NCBI GenBank assembly: GCA_023265155.1
Contig: JAHFUL010000016.1
Location: 1-34,643, forward strand
Reading direction: 5' to 3'
Origin: Acidobacteriota bacterium
GTDB taxonomy: Bacteria; Acidobacteriota; Vicinamibacteria; Vicinamibacterales; CAVVIG01
Length of the DNA stretch: 34,643 nucleotides
Positions within the stretch are counted from its first letter, which is position 1; each line of letters begins with the position of its first letter. The translations under genes were made by a program, and so were the position numbers. Shown in pieces: positions 8,585-18,247 of this stretch. The notes beneath the pieces are model-generated. The model worked only from the letters and a program-made list of their open reading frames with translations, did not search any database and was not told the DNA's origin.

Positions 8585-9045
8585 TGCCGAATGCACGTCG
8601 CGTGAAGCTTGCCCCGGAGGTGGAGGCGGCAATTCGGAAGCACGGCGAGGAAACCTATCCTCACGAGTGCTGTGGCGCGCTCGTGGGCGCGGGAGATCGC
8701 ATCGACGCCGCCGTCGCGTTGCCGAACACGACGGAAGAAGGACCGCGCCGGCGCTTTCTGGTGCGGCCGTCGGACTATCGTCTGGCGGAGCAGCAGGCGA
8801 GCGAGCAGGGCGGCGAGCTGCTGGGGTTCTATCATTCGCACCCTGATCATCCCGCGCGGCCGTCTCAGTTCGATCTCGATCATGCGTGGCCGACGTTCGC
8901 ATACATCATCGTGGCCGTCGCCGCGGGCGCCGCGGGCGACATGACGGTCTGGTTCCTCACAGAAGATCGATCAAGTTTTGAAGAGGGCGAGCTGAATGGC
9001 GACAAGAATATTGATTCCAACACCGCTACGACCGTACACGGATAA
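8584..9045 (+). CDS. mec: JAMM/MPN+ metallopeptidase, Mec-like
   Basis: YPHECCGALVG...LLGFYHSHPDHPARPSQFDLDHAW (E...HxHP...SxxD JAMM motif); adjacent to cysM and a CysO domain as in the Mycobacterium mec-cysO-cysM cluster. Confidence 0.88.
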   Translation: MPNARRVKLAPEVEAAIRKHGEETYPHECCGALVGAGDRIDAAVALPNTTEEGPRRRFLVRPSDYRLAEQQASEQGGELLGFYHSHPDHPARPSQFDLDHAWPTFAYIIVAVAAGAAGDMTVWFLTEDRSSFEEGELNGDKNIDSNTATTVHG

Positions 9046-10528
9046 GAAAGATGCCGTCGACGCCGACGGCACGACGGTTGGCGAGCTTCTGGCGGATCTG
9101 ACGAAAAGGCACTCCGGGTTGAAGGCACACCTGTTCAACGAGCAGGGAAAGCTGCGGAGCTTCGTCAATGTCTATCTGAACGACGAGGACATCCGCTACC
9201 TGCAGAAGGAAGAAACGAAGGTCTCGTCAGGCGACACCATCAGCATCATTCCATCCGTGGCGGGAGGAGTCGAGACGACTCTCGATCGTGATCGCGGCGT
9301 CCGCCTCGAGCAGGACTCCACGGGCGGAGACCCCACGACCGGGTCGGATCGAGAGCTCCCCTCGCTCACCAATGACGAAATCAGGCGCTATAGCCGGCAT
9401 CTCATCATGCCGGAGGTCGGCGTCGATGGTCAGCGGAAACTGAAGGCGGGCAGTGTGTTGTGCATCGGCGCCGGCGGCCTGGGATCGCCCGCGGCGATGT
9501 ATCTCGCCGCCGCCGGGGTTGGCCGGATCGGCATTGTCGATTTCGACGTGGTCGACTTCAGCAATCTGCAGCGGCAGATCATTCACGGCACGCCCGATGT
9601 GGGCCGTTCGAAGCTCGCCTCTGCGAAAGATCGACTGACGGCGATCAATCCGCTCATCGAGGTGGAGACGTACGAAACGGCGCTTTCGTCCGAGAACGCC
9701 CTCAAGCTGTTCGAGCCGTACGACGTGATCCTCGATGGCACCGATAACTTCCCGACGCGCTATCTCACGAACGACGCGTGCGTCCTCGCCGGCAAACCGA
9801 ACGCATACGGCAGCATCTTCCGCTTCGAGGGTCAGGCGTCGGTGTTCGCGACCCAGCAGGGTCCGTGCTATCGCTGCCTCTATCCGGAGCCGCCGCCTCC
9901 AGGGCTCGTGCCGAGCTGCGCCGAAGGCGGAGTGCTCGGCGTGCTCCCGGGGGTGATCGGTGTGATTCAGGCGACCGAAGCGATCAAGCTGATCACCGGC
10001 ATCGGCGAGCCGCTCGTCGGACGCTTCCTGATCTACGACGCGCTGCGGATGCGCTTCCGGGAGCTGAAGCTGAAGAAAGATCCCGATTGTCCGGTGTGCG
10101 GCACGCACCCGACCGTCACCAGACTCATCGACTATGAGCAGTTCTGCGGCATCCATCCAGCCGCCCCGGAGACCCTTACTGTGAAAGTTCAGGACAACGC
10201 CCAGAAGAACGCCCTTGACATCAGCGCCGTCGAGCTGAAAGAGCGGCTCGACCGCGGCGACACGCTGACACTCGTCGACGTGCGCGAGCCCAACGAATAC
10301 CAGATCAACCGGATTCCGGGCACGTCCCTCATCCCGCTGGGGGACCTGCCCCGCCGCTACGCCGAGCTCAATAGGGACGACGAGATCGTCGTGCACTGCA
10401 AAATGGGCGGAAGAAGCGCGAAAGCGGCCGATTTCCTGCGATCGGTGGGGTTTAGCCGGGTCCTCAACCTCAGGGGTGGGATTCTGGACTGGATTGATAA
10501 GGTTGATCCAAGCCAGCCCAAATACTAA
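8996..10528 (+). CDS. fusion protein: CysO-like ubiquitin-fold sulfur carrier + MoeB/ThiF E1-like adenylyltransferase + rhodanese (CysO-MoeZ fusion)
   Basis: N-term IPTPLRPYTDKKDAVDADG...FVNVYLNDEDIRYLQ...DTISIIPSVAGG; E1 domain YSRHLIMPEVGVDGQRKLKAGSVLCIGAGGLGSPAAMYLAAAGVGRIGIVDFDVVDFSNLQRQ, CYRC/CPVC; rhodanese LVDVREPNEYQINRIPG...VVHCKMGGRS. Confidence 0.93.
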   Translation: MATRILIPTPLRPYTDKKDAVDADGTTVGELLADLTKRHSGLKAHLFNEQGKLRSFVNVYLNDEDIRYLQKEETKVSSGDTISIIPSVAGGVETTLDRDRGVRLEQDSTGGDPTTGSDRELPSLTNDEIRRYSRHLIMPEVGVDGQRKLKAGSVLCIGAGGLGSPAAMYLAAAGVGRIGIVDFDVVDFSNLQRQIIHGTPDVGRSKLASAKDRLTAINPLIEVETYETALSSENALKLFEPYDVILDGTDNFPTRYLTNDACVLAGKPNAYGSIFRFEGQASVFATQQGPCYRCLYPEPPPPGLVPSCAEGGVLGVLPGVIGVIQATEAIKLITGIGEPLVGRFLIYDALRMRFRELKLKKDPDCPVCGTHPTVTRLIDYEQFCGIHPAAPETLTVKVQDNAQKNALDISAVELKERLDRGDTLTLVDVREPNEYQINRIPGTSLIPLGDLPRRYAELNRDDEIVVHCKMGGRSAKAADFLRSVGFSRVLNLRGGILDWIDKVDPSQPKY

Positions 10529-10552
10529 TATAGGACTGACCTGGTCGGACTT
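10528..10552 (+). promoter_or_regulatory. candidate IscR box GACT-N5-GGTC upstream of iscR
   Basis: ATATAGGACTGACCTGGTCGGACTT, 50 nt upstream of the iscR start. Confidence 0.45.
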
Positions 10553-10602
10553 CCGCGGGGAGCGCCTGCGTCGGCGTTCCGTCTGCGGCGGCGTTCAATG
10601 AA

Positions 10603-11070
10603 ATGCTAAGACTCTCGAAAAAGGCGGATTACGCGCTGATGGCCATGAAGCACCTGGCCCTGCGCGGCGATCGCGGCTCTTCGAGCGCGCGCGAGATCGC
10701 CGAGCAGTACGACATTCCGATCGAGTTGCTGGCGAAAGTGCTGCAGCGGCTGGTGCGCCGCGGACTGCTGGCATCCCACCAGGGGACGCGCGGCGGCTAC
10801 CAGCTGGCGCGCATGCCGCTGCAGATCTCGGTTGCGGATGTGATTCAGGCGATTGACGGCCCGGTGACCGTCACCGCCTGTTCAACGGATGAAGCCACGT
10901 GCGATCAGTTCGCCAAGTGCAACGTCCGCGATCCGTTGTGGAGAGTGCGCGAACGCATTCTCGCGGCTTTGGGAGAGTGCACGATCGCCGAGCTGGCGGC
11001 GGACGTGCCGGCGGGCGCTTCGCAAGCGGCGGTGTTGCATCGCGGGCCTGAAAGGGCCGCGTTACGTTAA
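10603..11070 (+). CDS. iscR: Rrf2-family Fe-S regulator IscR
   Basis: MLRLSKKADYALMAMKHLAL, KVLQRLVRRGLLASHQGTRGGYQLAR, DVIQAIDGP, three-Cys cluster CSTDEATCDQFAKC; first gene of the isc operon. Confidence 0.92.
   Translation: MLRLSKKADYALMAMKHLALRGDRGSSSAREIAEQYDIPIELLAKVLQRLVRRGLLASHQGTRGGYQLARMPLQISVADVIQAIDGPVTVTACSTDEATCDQFAKCNVRDPLWRVRERILAALGECTIAELAADVPAGASQAAVLHRGPERAALR
11042..11061 (-). repeat. GGCC-type hairpin repeat copy inside the 3' end of iscR
   Basis: gcgggcctgaaagggccgcg, related to the GCGGCCCTTTTCAGGGCCGC repeats downstream. Confidence 0.6.
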
Positions 11071-11077
11071 CGGAGAG

Positions 11078-11143
11078 GTAGGGCGGTCCTTTCAGGGCCG
11101 CCGGGACAATTGAGAGTAGAGCGGCCCTTTTCAGGGCCGCCGA
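11078..11143 (+). repeat. two hairpin repeats GTAGGGCGGTCCTTTCAGGGCCGCC and GTAGAGCGGCCCTTTTCAGGGCCGCC between iscR and iscS
   Basis: Read directly; the second has 8-bp perfect arms with TTTC loop. Confidence 0.88.
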
Positions 11144-11150
11144 GATCAAC

Positions 11151-12371
11151 ATGGCTGTGAAACTTCCTATCTACATGGACTACCACGCAACCACGCCGGT
11201 CGATCCACGGGTCGTGGAGGCGATGCTGCCGTACTTCACGGAGCACTTCGGCAACGCCGCGAGCCGCAACCATCCCTTCGGCTGGGAGGCCGAGGAGGCG
11301 GTCGACACGGCCCGGAAGCAGGTGGCCGACCTCATCGGCGCGAACGCCAAGGAGATCGTCTTCACGAGCGGCGCGACCGAGTCGGACAACCTGGCGATCA
11401 AGGGCGTCGCCGAGATGTACCGCGAGAAGGGGAATCACATCATCACCTGTGTCACCGAGCACAAGGCGGTGATCGATACCTGCAAGCGGCTCGAGAAGGA
11501 AGGCTATCGCGTCACGTATCTCCCAGTGCAGAAGGACGGACTGATTTCGCTCGACGATCTCCGGAACGCCATCACCGACAAGACGATTCTCATGTCGATC
11601 ATGACCGCCAACAACGAGATCGGCGTCATCCAGCCGATTGCCGAGATTGGCGCCATTGCGAAGGAGAAGGGCATCCTGTTCCATACCGACGCGGTGCAGG
11701 CGGTGGGGAAGGTGCCGTTCAACGTGAACGACCTCAAGGTCGATCTGGCGGCGATGAGCGCGCACAAGATGTACGGGCCCAAGGGCGTCGGCGCGCTGTA
11801 CGTGCGGCGTCGCAATCCGCGCGTGCTGCTCTCACCGATTATCGACGGCGGCGGCCACGAGCGGGGCATGCGGTCCGGCACGCTGAACGTGCCGGGCATC
11901 GTCGGCTTCGGCAAGGCGGCTGAGCTCTGCCGGCTGGAGATGGAGGCCGATACCAAGCACCTCAGCGGCCTGCGCGACCTCCTGAACGAAAGGCTGCAGA
12001 AGGGGCTCGACGAGATCTACATCAACGGCTCGACCGAGCACCGGTTGCCGCACAACCTGAACATCAGCTTTGCCTACGTGGAGGGCGAGTCGCTCCTGAT
12101 GGGCATCAACGACGTGGCGGTCTCTTCGGGATCGGCCTGCACCTCGGCCAGTCTGGAGCCGTCGTATGTGCTGAAGGCGCTCGGCGCCGGCGACGACCTG
12201 GCGCACTCGTCCATCCGGTTCGGCCTCGGCCGCTGGTCGACGGCCGAGGAAGTGGACTACGTGGCCAACAAGCTGATCAACGTCGTGACCCGGCTGCGCG
12301 AGATGTCTCCGCTGTACGAGCTGGCGAAAGAAGGCGTCGACTTATCGACCATGCAATGGGAAGTTCACTGA
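11151..12371 (+). CDS. iscS: cysteine desulfurase IscS
   Basis: [100 protein letters not shown]. Confidence 0.97.
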   Translation: MAVKLPIYMDYHATTPVDPRVVEAMLPYFTEHFGNAASRNHPFGWEAEEAVDTARKQVADLIGANAKEIVFTSGATESDNLAIKGVAEMYREKGNHIITCVTEHKAVIDTCKRLEKEGYRVTYLPVQKDGLISLDDLRNAITDKTILMSIMTANNEIGVIQPIAEIGAIAKEKGILFHTDAVQAVGKVPFNVNDLKVDLAAMSAHKMYGPKGVGALYVRRRNPRVLLSPIIDGGGHERGMRSGTLNVPGIVGFGKAAELCRLEMEADTKHLSGLRDLLNERLQKGLDEIYINGSTEHRLPHNLNISFAYVEGESLLMGINDVAVSSGSACTSASLEPSYVLKALGAGDDLAHSSIRFGLGRWSTAEEVDYVANKLINVVTRLREMSPLYELAKEGVDLSTMQWEVH

Positions 12372-12434
12372 GAAACGGGAAATTTCAGATCGCAGATTTC
12401 AGAGTGCAGATTGACTGCACAGTGGAGAGCGTAA

Positions 12435-12860
12435 ATGGCTTATTCGAACAAGGTGATCGACCACTACGAGAACCCGCGCAACGTCGGTTCGCTTCCGAAG
12501 GAGGATCCGAACGTCGGAACGGGCCTCGTCGGTGCACCGGAGTGTGGCGACGTGATGAAGCTGCAGGTCAAGGTGAATCCGGCGACCGGGGTCATCGACG
12601 ACGCGAAGTTCAAGACCTTCGGCTGCGGGTCGGCGATTGCGAGCTCGAGCCTCGCCACCGAATGGCTCAAGGGCAAGACGGTGGACGAAGCGCTCGCGAT
12701 CAAGAACACCGACATCGTGACTGAGCTGAGCCTGCCGCCCGTGAAGATCCACTGCTCGGTGCTCGCCGAGGACGCGATCAAGGCGGCGATCAGTGACTAC
12801 AAGAAGAAACAGGGCGTGACCGGCAAGACGGCCGACACGCACGCGCAGCCGACGGCGTAA
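12435..12860 (+). CDS. iscU: Fe-S scaffold IscU
   Basis: MAYSNKVIDHYENPRNVGSLPKEDPNVGTGLVGAPECGDVMKLQ, FKTFGCGSAIASSSLATEWLKGKT, LPPVKIHCSVLAEDAIKAAISDYK. Confidence 0.97.
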   Translation: MAYSNKVIDHYENPRNVGSLPKEDPNVGTGLVGAPECGDVMKLQVKVNPATGVIDDAKFKTFGCGSAIASSSLATEWLKGKTVDEALAIKNTDIVTELSLPPVKIHCSVLAEDAIKAAISDYKKKQGVTGKTADTHAQPTA

Positions 12861-12873
12861 TCGGGGCGTACTC

Positions 12874-12897
12874 GTAGCGCGGGGCTTTAGCCCTGCC
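12874..12897 (+). repeat. hairpin repeat GTAGCGCGGGGCTTTAGCCCTGCC between iscU and iscA
   Basis: Perfect GGGCTTTAGCCC core. Confidence 0.85.
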
Positions 12898-12904
12898 AAC
12901 AGCA

Positions 12905-13231
12905 ATGATCGAGATCACTGAAACCGCGGCGCGGAAGATCCGGACGTTGATGGCCAAGCAGGGCCTCGACGAGGGAGGGCTGCGCGTGGGAGTCAAAGGC
13001 GGCGGCTGTTCCGGTTTGAGCTATATCTTCGCGTGGGAACGGGAGCCGCGTTTTGGCGATGACGTATTCGAGGGGTCCGACGGAGCCAAGATCTTCGTGG
13101 ACAAGAAGAGCCTGCTCTATCTGAACGGCACGGTCCTCGACTACGACACGAGCCTGATGAGCAAAGGGTTCGTCTTCAACAACCCCAACGCGAAGTCGAA
13201 CTGCGGCTGCGGCAGCTCGTTCGGGGCGTGA
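12905..13231 (+). CDS. iscA: A-type Fe-S carrier IscA
   Basis: MIEITETAARKIRTLMAKQG, LRVGVKGGGCSGLSYIF, CGCGSSF C-terminus. Confidence 0.95.
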   Translation: MIEITETAARKIRTLMAKQGLDEGGLRVGVKGGGCSGLSYIFAWEREPRFGDDVFEGSDGAKIFVDKKSLLYLNGTVLDYDTSLMSKGFVFNNPNAKSNCGCGSSFGA

Positions 13232-13926
13232 CTGCCCCCACGATTCAGGTCTGCCGCACGTGCGGTGGTGGCGCGCCGATCGACGTGCACTTCTGTCCGC
13301 AGTGCACGAAAATCCTCACCCTCGGGCGTCAGGGAGACTATTTCGCGTTTCTCGATATGCCGCGCAAGCTCAATCTCGACGTCGGCGAGCTCGAACAGAG
13401 ATTCCGTGCCCTGAGCCGGCGGTTCCATCCCGATTACTTTTACAACGCGCCGCTCGCGGAGCGGCGGGCGAGCCTCGAGCGGTCGTCCTATCTGAACGAC
13501 GCGTACCGGACACTGCGCCAGCCTGTCGCGCGGATTGAGTACCTGCTGGAGCTGGAGGGGATGGCGGCCGGCAGTGCCGAACGGTCGGGAGCCGCACCCC
13601 AGGGCGGAGCGGTGCCGCCGGCGTTGCTCGAGGAGGTGTTTGCGCTGAACGAAGAACTGGACGAGGTTCGCGCGCTGCGCGAAGCCGGCGCGCCGGAGAG
13701 CGCGTGGAAAGGGCGGCTGCAGCGTGCCCGCCAGCCAATCGACGCGAAGCGGGCCGAGCATGAAGAGCACCTCGAGGAGCTCTCGGCGAAATGGGACGCG
13801 CTCGTCGACAGCCATGGAAGCGATGGCGATCGCCTTGCCGTGCTGACGGCGCTGCACCAACGGATGCTCGAACGGAACTACATCAACAACCTGCTCGCCG
13901 GAATCGAGCGGGAGTTAGCCACGTAG
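13228..13926 (+). CDS. hscB: Fe-S co-chaperone HscB with N-terminal CxxC...CxxC zinc-ribbon-like extension
   Basis: VCRTCGGGAPIDVHFCPQCTK followed by J-domain DYFAFLDMPRKLNLDVGELEQRFRALSRRFHPDYF (HPD). GTG start overlapping the iscA stop (GTGA). Confidence 0.92.
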   Translation: MTAPTIQVCRTCGGGAPIDVHFCPQCTKILTLGRQGDYFAFLDMPRKLNLDVGELEQRFRALSRRFHPDYFYNAPLAERRASLERSSYLNDAYRTLRQPVARIEYLLELEGMAAGSAERSGAAPQGGAVPPALLEEVFALNEELDEVRALREAGAPESAWKGRLQRARQPIDAKRAEHEEHLEELSAKWDALVDSHGSDGDRLAVLTALHQRMLERNYINNLLAGIERELAT

Positions 13927-13974
13927 GACAGGACAGGACGCTTGGGGCGCAGAGTAGGACGCGAGGCCAGGTTT

Positions 13975-14030
13975 GTAGGCCCGACCTTCAGGTCGGGCGC
14001 ACGGCTGTGGAGTCCGGCTTTAGCCGGACT
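13975..14030 (+). repeat. two hairpin repeats, GTAGGCCCGACCTTCAGGTCGGGC and GGAGTCCGGCTTTAGCCGGACT, between hscB and hscA
   Basis: Perfect palindromic arms, different stems, similar centre. Confidence 0.88.
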
Positions 14031-14051
14031 GCTTGAGAGCGTTGTCGCGAT

Positions 14052-16079
<2,028 letters not shown>

Positions 16080-16097
<18 letters not shown>

Positions 16098-16130
16098 CAG
16101 TCGACCAGATCAGTTGACTGTCGACCAGAT
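16080..16130 (+). repeat. 20-bp tandem repeat GTCGACCAGATCRGTTGACW, ~2.5 copies, spanning the hscA stop codon
   Basis: gtcgaccagatcggttgaca / gtcgaccagatcagttgact / gtcgaccagat. Confidence 0.92.
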
Positions 16131-16154
16131 GTAGGCCGCCCTTTCAGGGCCGCC
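16131..16154 (+). repeat. hairpin repeat GTAGGCCGCCCTTTCAGGGCCGCC between hscA and fdx
   Basis: Palindrome with one arm mismatch. Confidence 0.8.
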
Positions 16155-16163
16155 GAGGACAAG

Positions 16164-16574
16164 ATGCCGAAGGTCACTTTTATCATCGACGGCGAGGTGC
16201 AGACCGTCGAATTCGAGCACGGCCAGCTGCCGTATTCCCACCATGGCAAGGCGGAGTCGTTCCTCGACGTCGCCAAGAATTTCCATATCGCCCTGGAGCA
16301 CGCGTGCGGCGGAAGCTGCGCCTGCACGACCTGTCATGTGATCATCCGCGAGGGCGAAGGGCATCTCAGCGAGATGCAGGACGACGAGGCCGATCGCCTC
16401 GACACGGCGTGGGGACTGACCGCGCAATCGCGCCTCGGCTGTCAGGCCGTGATTTCCGGCGACGTGGTGTGCGAGCTGCCGATGTATACCCGCAACTACG
16501 TGCAGGAGGGCGGAGGCATTCAGCTCGGCAAGTCCACCCGTCCCGAACGCAAGGCGCAGGAGGGGACGCCGTGA
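16164..16574 (+). CDS. fdx: isc-type [2Fe-2S] ferredoxin
   Basis: ALEHACGGSCACTTCHVIIREG...LTAQSRLGCQAVISGDVVCELP; ISC ferredoxin pattern and operon context. Confidence 0.94.
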   Translation: MPKVTFIIDGEVQTVEFEHGQLPYSHHGKAESFLDVAKNFHIALEHACGGSCACTTCHVIIREGEGHLSEMQDDEADRLDTAWGLTAQSRLGCQAVISGDVVCELPMYTRNYVQEGGGIQLGKSTRPERKAQEGTP

Positions 16575-16780
16575 AATGGATCGACTCTGAAGACATCGGC
16601 CTCGCGCTCGCCGAAAAGTTTCCGGGCGTGGATCCGTTGACGATTCGATTCACGGATCTCCGGGAGCGCGTCCTCGCGCTCGAAGACTTCGACGACGATC
16701 CGAAGACATCGAACGAGCCGAAGCTGGAAGCGATCCAGATGGCGTGGTACGAAGAGTTTCAGGACAGCACAGCAAGCTAG
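16571..16780 (+). CDS. iscX: Fe-S assembly protein IscX
   Basis: VKWIDSEDIGLALAEKFPGVDPLTIRFTDLRERVLALEDFDDDPKTSNEPKLEAIQMAWYEEF. GTG start overlaps the fdx stop. Confidence 0.92.
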   Translation: MKWIDSEDIGLALAEKFPGVDPLTIRFTDLRERVLALEDFDDDPKTSNEPKLEAIQMAWYEEFQDSTAS

Positions 16781-16797
16781 AATACCGCGACACCACT

Positions 16798-16902
16798 CCT
16801 AGCAGTCCGTGGCGCAAGTGCGTTGCCGCTCGAAGAAGGGGTCAGACCCCTTGCGACGGCCGACAACAAAGGGGTCAGACCCCTTCTTCTGCCTGCGCCT
16901 GG
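16798..16902. repeat. 105-bp dispersed element, copy 1 (REPIN-like, two inverted GGGGTCAGACCCC units)
   Basis: CCTAGCAGTCCGTGGCGC...GAAGAAGGGGTCAGACCCCTT...AAAGGGGTCAGACCCCTTCTTC...GCCTGCGCCTGG; near-identical to 31188-31292. Confidence 0.9.
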
Positions 16903-16978
16903 TCTCTTGCGCAATCACGCGCTTGACGAACGCCTGGTTCGATCCAACGGGTAGTACAGCAAATGCTTCCTGTCGACT

Positions 16979-18247
16979 TCACGCCTTGACGACGCGAATC
17001 AGCTCCGGCAGCGTCGGCCGCTTGCCGGTCATCAGCAGCGCGTACTGGAAGATCTTCCCTGCCGCCCAACCGGCGGTGATGCTCGCACCGACCAGGAGCG
17101 CGATGCCGAGCCACACCTCCCACAGCGGCGGCATCAACAAGTTCACGCGCGCGAGCATGACCAACGGCGTGAACACCGGGATCAAGCTCAGCACGCGCGT
17201 GGTCGTCGTCGCGGGATTGGAGATGACGCTGATCGCGGCCATCAGCGAGACAACCATCGGCAGAACCGCCGCCATCATCGCCTGCCCGAGCTCCTCGGTG
17301 CTGGTGCACGTGACGGCGACGACGGAGAACAGGATCGAATACAGCAGGTAGCCGAGCGAAAAGAACACGGCGAAGTAAAAGATCAGGCGAGCGCTCAAAA
17401 TGGTCGACAGATCGATACCCGACATCGTTGTCCCGATCGCGAGCGCAGGCGCCGCCTGCAAGAGCGCGACAACCGCGACGAGTATCCAGATCGCCAGCTG
17501 CGTCAGCCCGGATCCGAGTACGCCAAGAATCTTGCCCGTCATGAACTCGGTGGCGGTGACCGCGCCGAGGATGACTTCGATGAGCCGCGACGACTTTTCC
17601 TCGACGATGGCCGTGGCCATCCCCTGGCCGTTGATGAGCACGGCGATGTACAACAGCATCGCCAGGGCCATCGTGGAGGCAAACGCCACGCCGAACCCTC
17701 CTTCCCGCTCACCCTGATCCGAGACCGTCACGGCGCCGAGATCCAGCTCCTGCGCGCTCCTGACCCTCGCGCTGTCTACGCCGGTGCCCTCGAGAAGCCG
17801 CCCGATCACCGCCGACTGCACCGCCAGCCGCAACTCGCGCAAGAGCGCCGGGTTGCCCGATTGACGCGCGAAGTATCGGACGCGCACAGGCGCCGATTCA
17901 GCGCGCTCGAGCATCAGATAGCCGTCGAGCGTCCGATCGCGAATCGCCCCATTCAGCCGATCGCGGGCAGTCGGGTCGACCGCCTCCGTGGCCGACGTCT
18001 GAGTGATGGCGATGTGCGGACGCTCAATCGCACGCAGGCGCTCGGCGAGCGATGCGCCGAGGCCGGTTCCAGCGTCGAGGATCGCCACGCGGAGATCGTT
18101 GTTGCGGGAACCCGCGAGCATCGGCACCGCGAGCATGTACAACCCCAGAAACGACGGCACCAGGACCGTCATCACGATGAATGCCTTGCTGCGCACCCGT
18201 GCCAGGAACTCGCGGCGCGCGATGGTGAGAACCAGCGCCAAACTCAT
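16979..18247 (-). CDS. ABC-2 type (NatB-like) permease
   Basis: LVLTIARREFLARVRSKAFIVMTVLVPSFLGLYMLAVPM, EKSSRLIEVILGAVTATEFMTGKILGVLGSGLTQLAIWILV, multiple TM segments. Start set at MSLALV. Confidence 0.9.
   Translation of the reverse strand: MSLALVLTIARREFLARVRSKAFIVMTVLVPSFLGLYMLAVPMLAGSRNNDLRVAILDAGTGLGASLAERLRAIERPHIAITQTSATEAVDPTARDRLNGAIRDRTLDGYLMLERAESAPVRVRYFARQSGNPALLRELRLAVQSAVIGRLLEGTGVDSARVRSAQELDLGAVTVSDQGEREGGFGVAFASTMALAMLLYIAVLINGQGMATAIVEEKSSRLIEVILGAVTATEFMTGKILGVLGSGLTQLAIWILVAVVALLQAAPALAIGTTMSGIDLSTILSARLIFYFAVFFSLGYLLYSILFSVVAVTCTSTEELGQAMMAAVLPMVVSLMAAISVISNPATTTTRVLSLIPVFTPLVMLARVNLLMPPLWEVWLGIALLVGASITAGWAAGKIFQYALLMTGKRPTLPELIRVVKA

Noticed and set aside
8996-9300. 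Separate stand-alone CysO gene followed by a separate MoeZ gene
   Set aside because: The reading frame is continuous through SVAGG into the E1 domain, with no stop and no in-frame ATG before the E1 domain.
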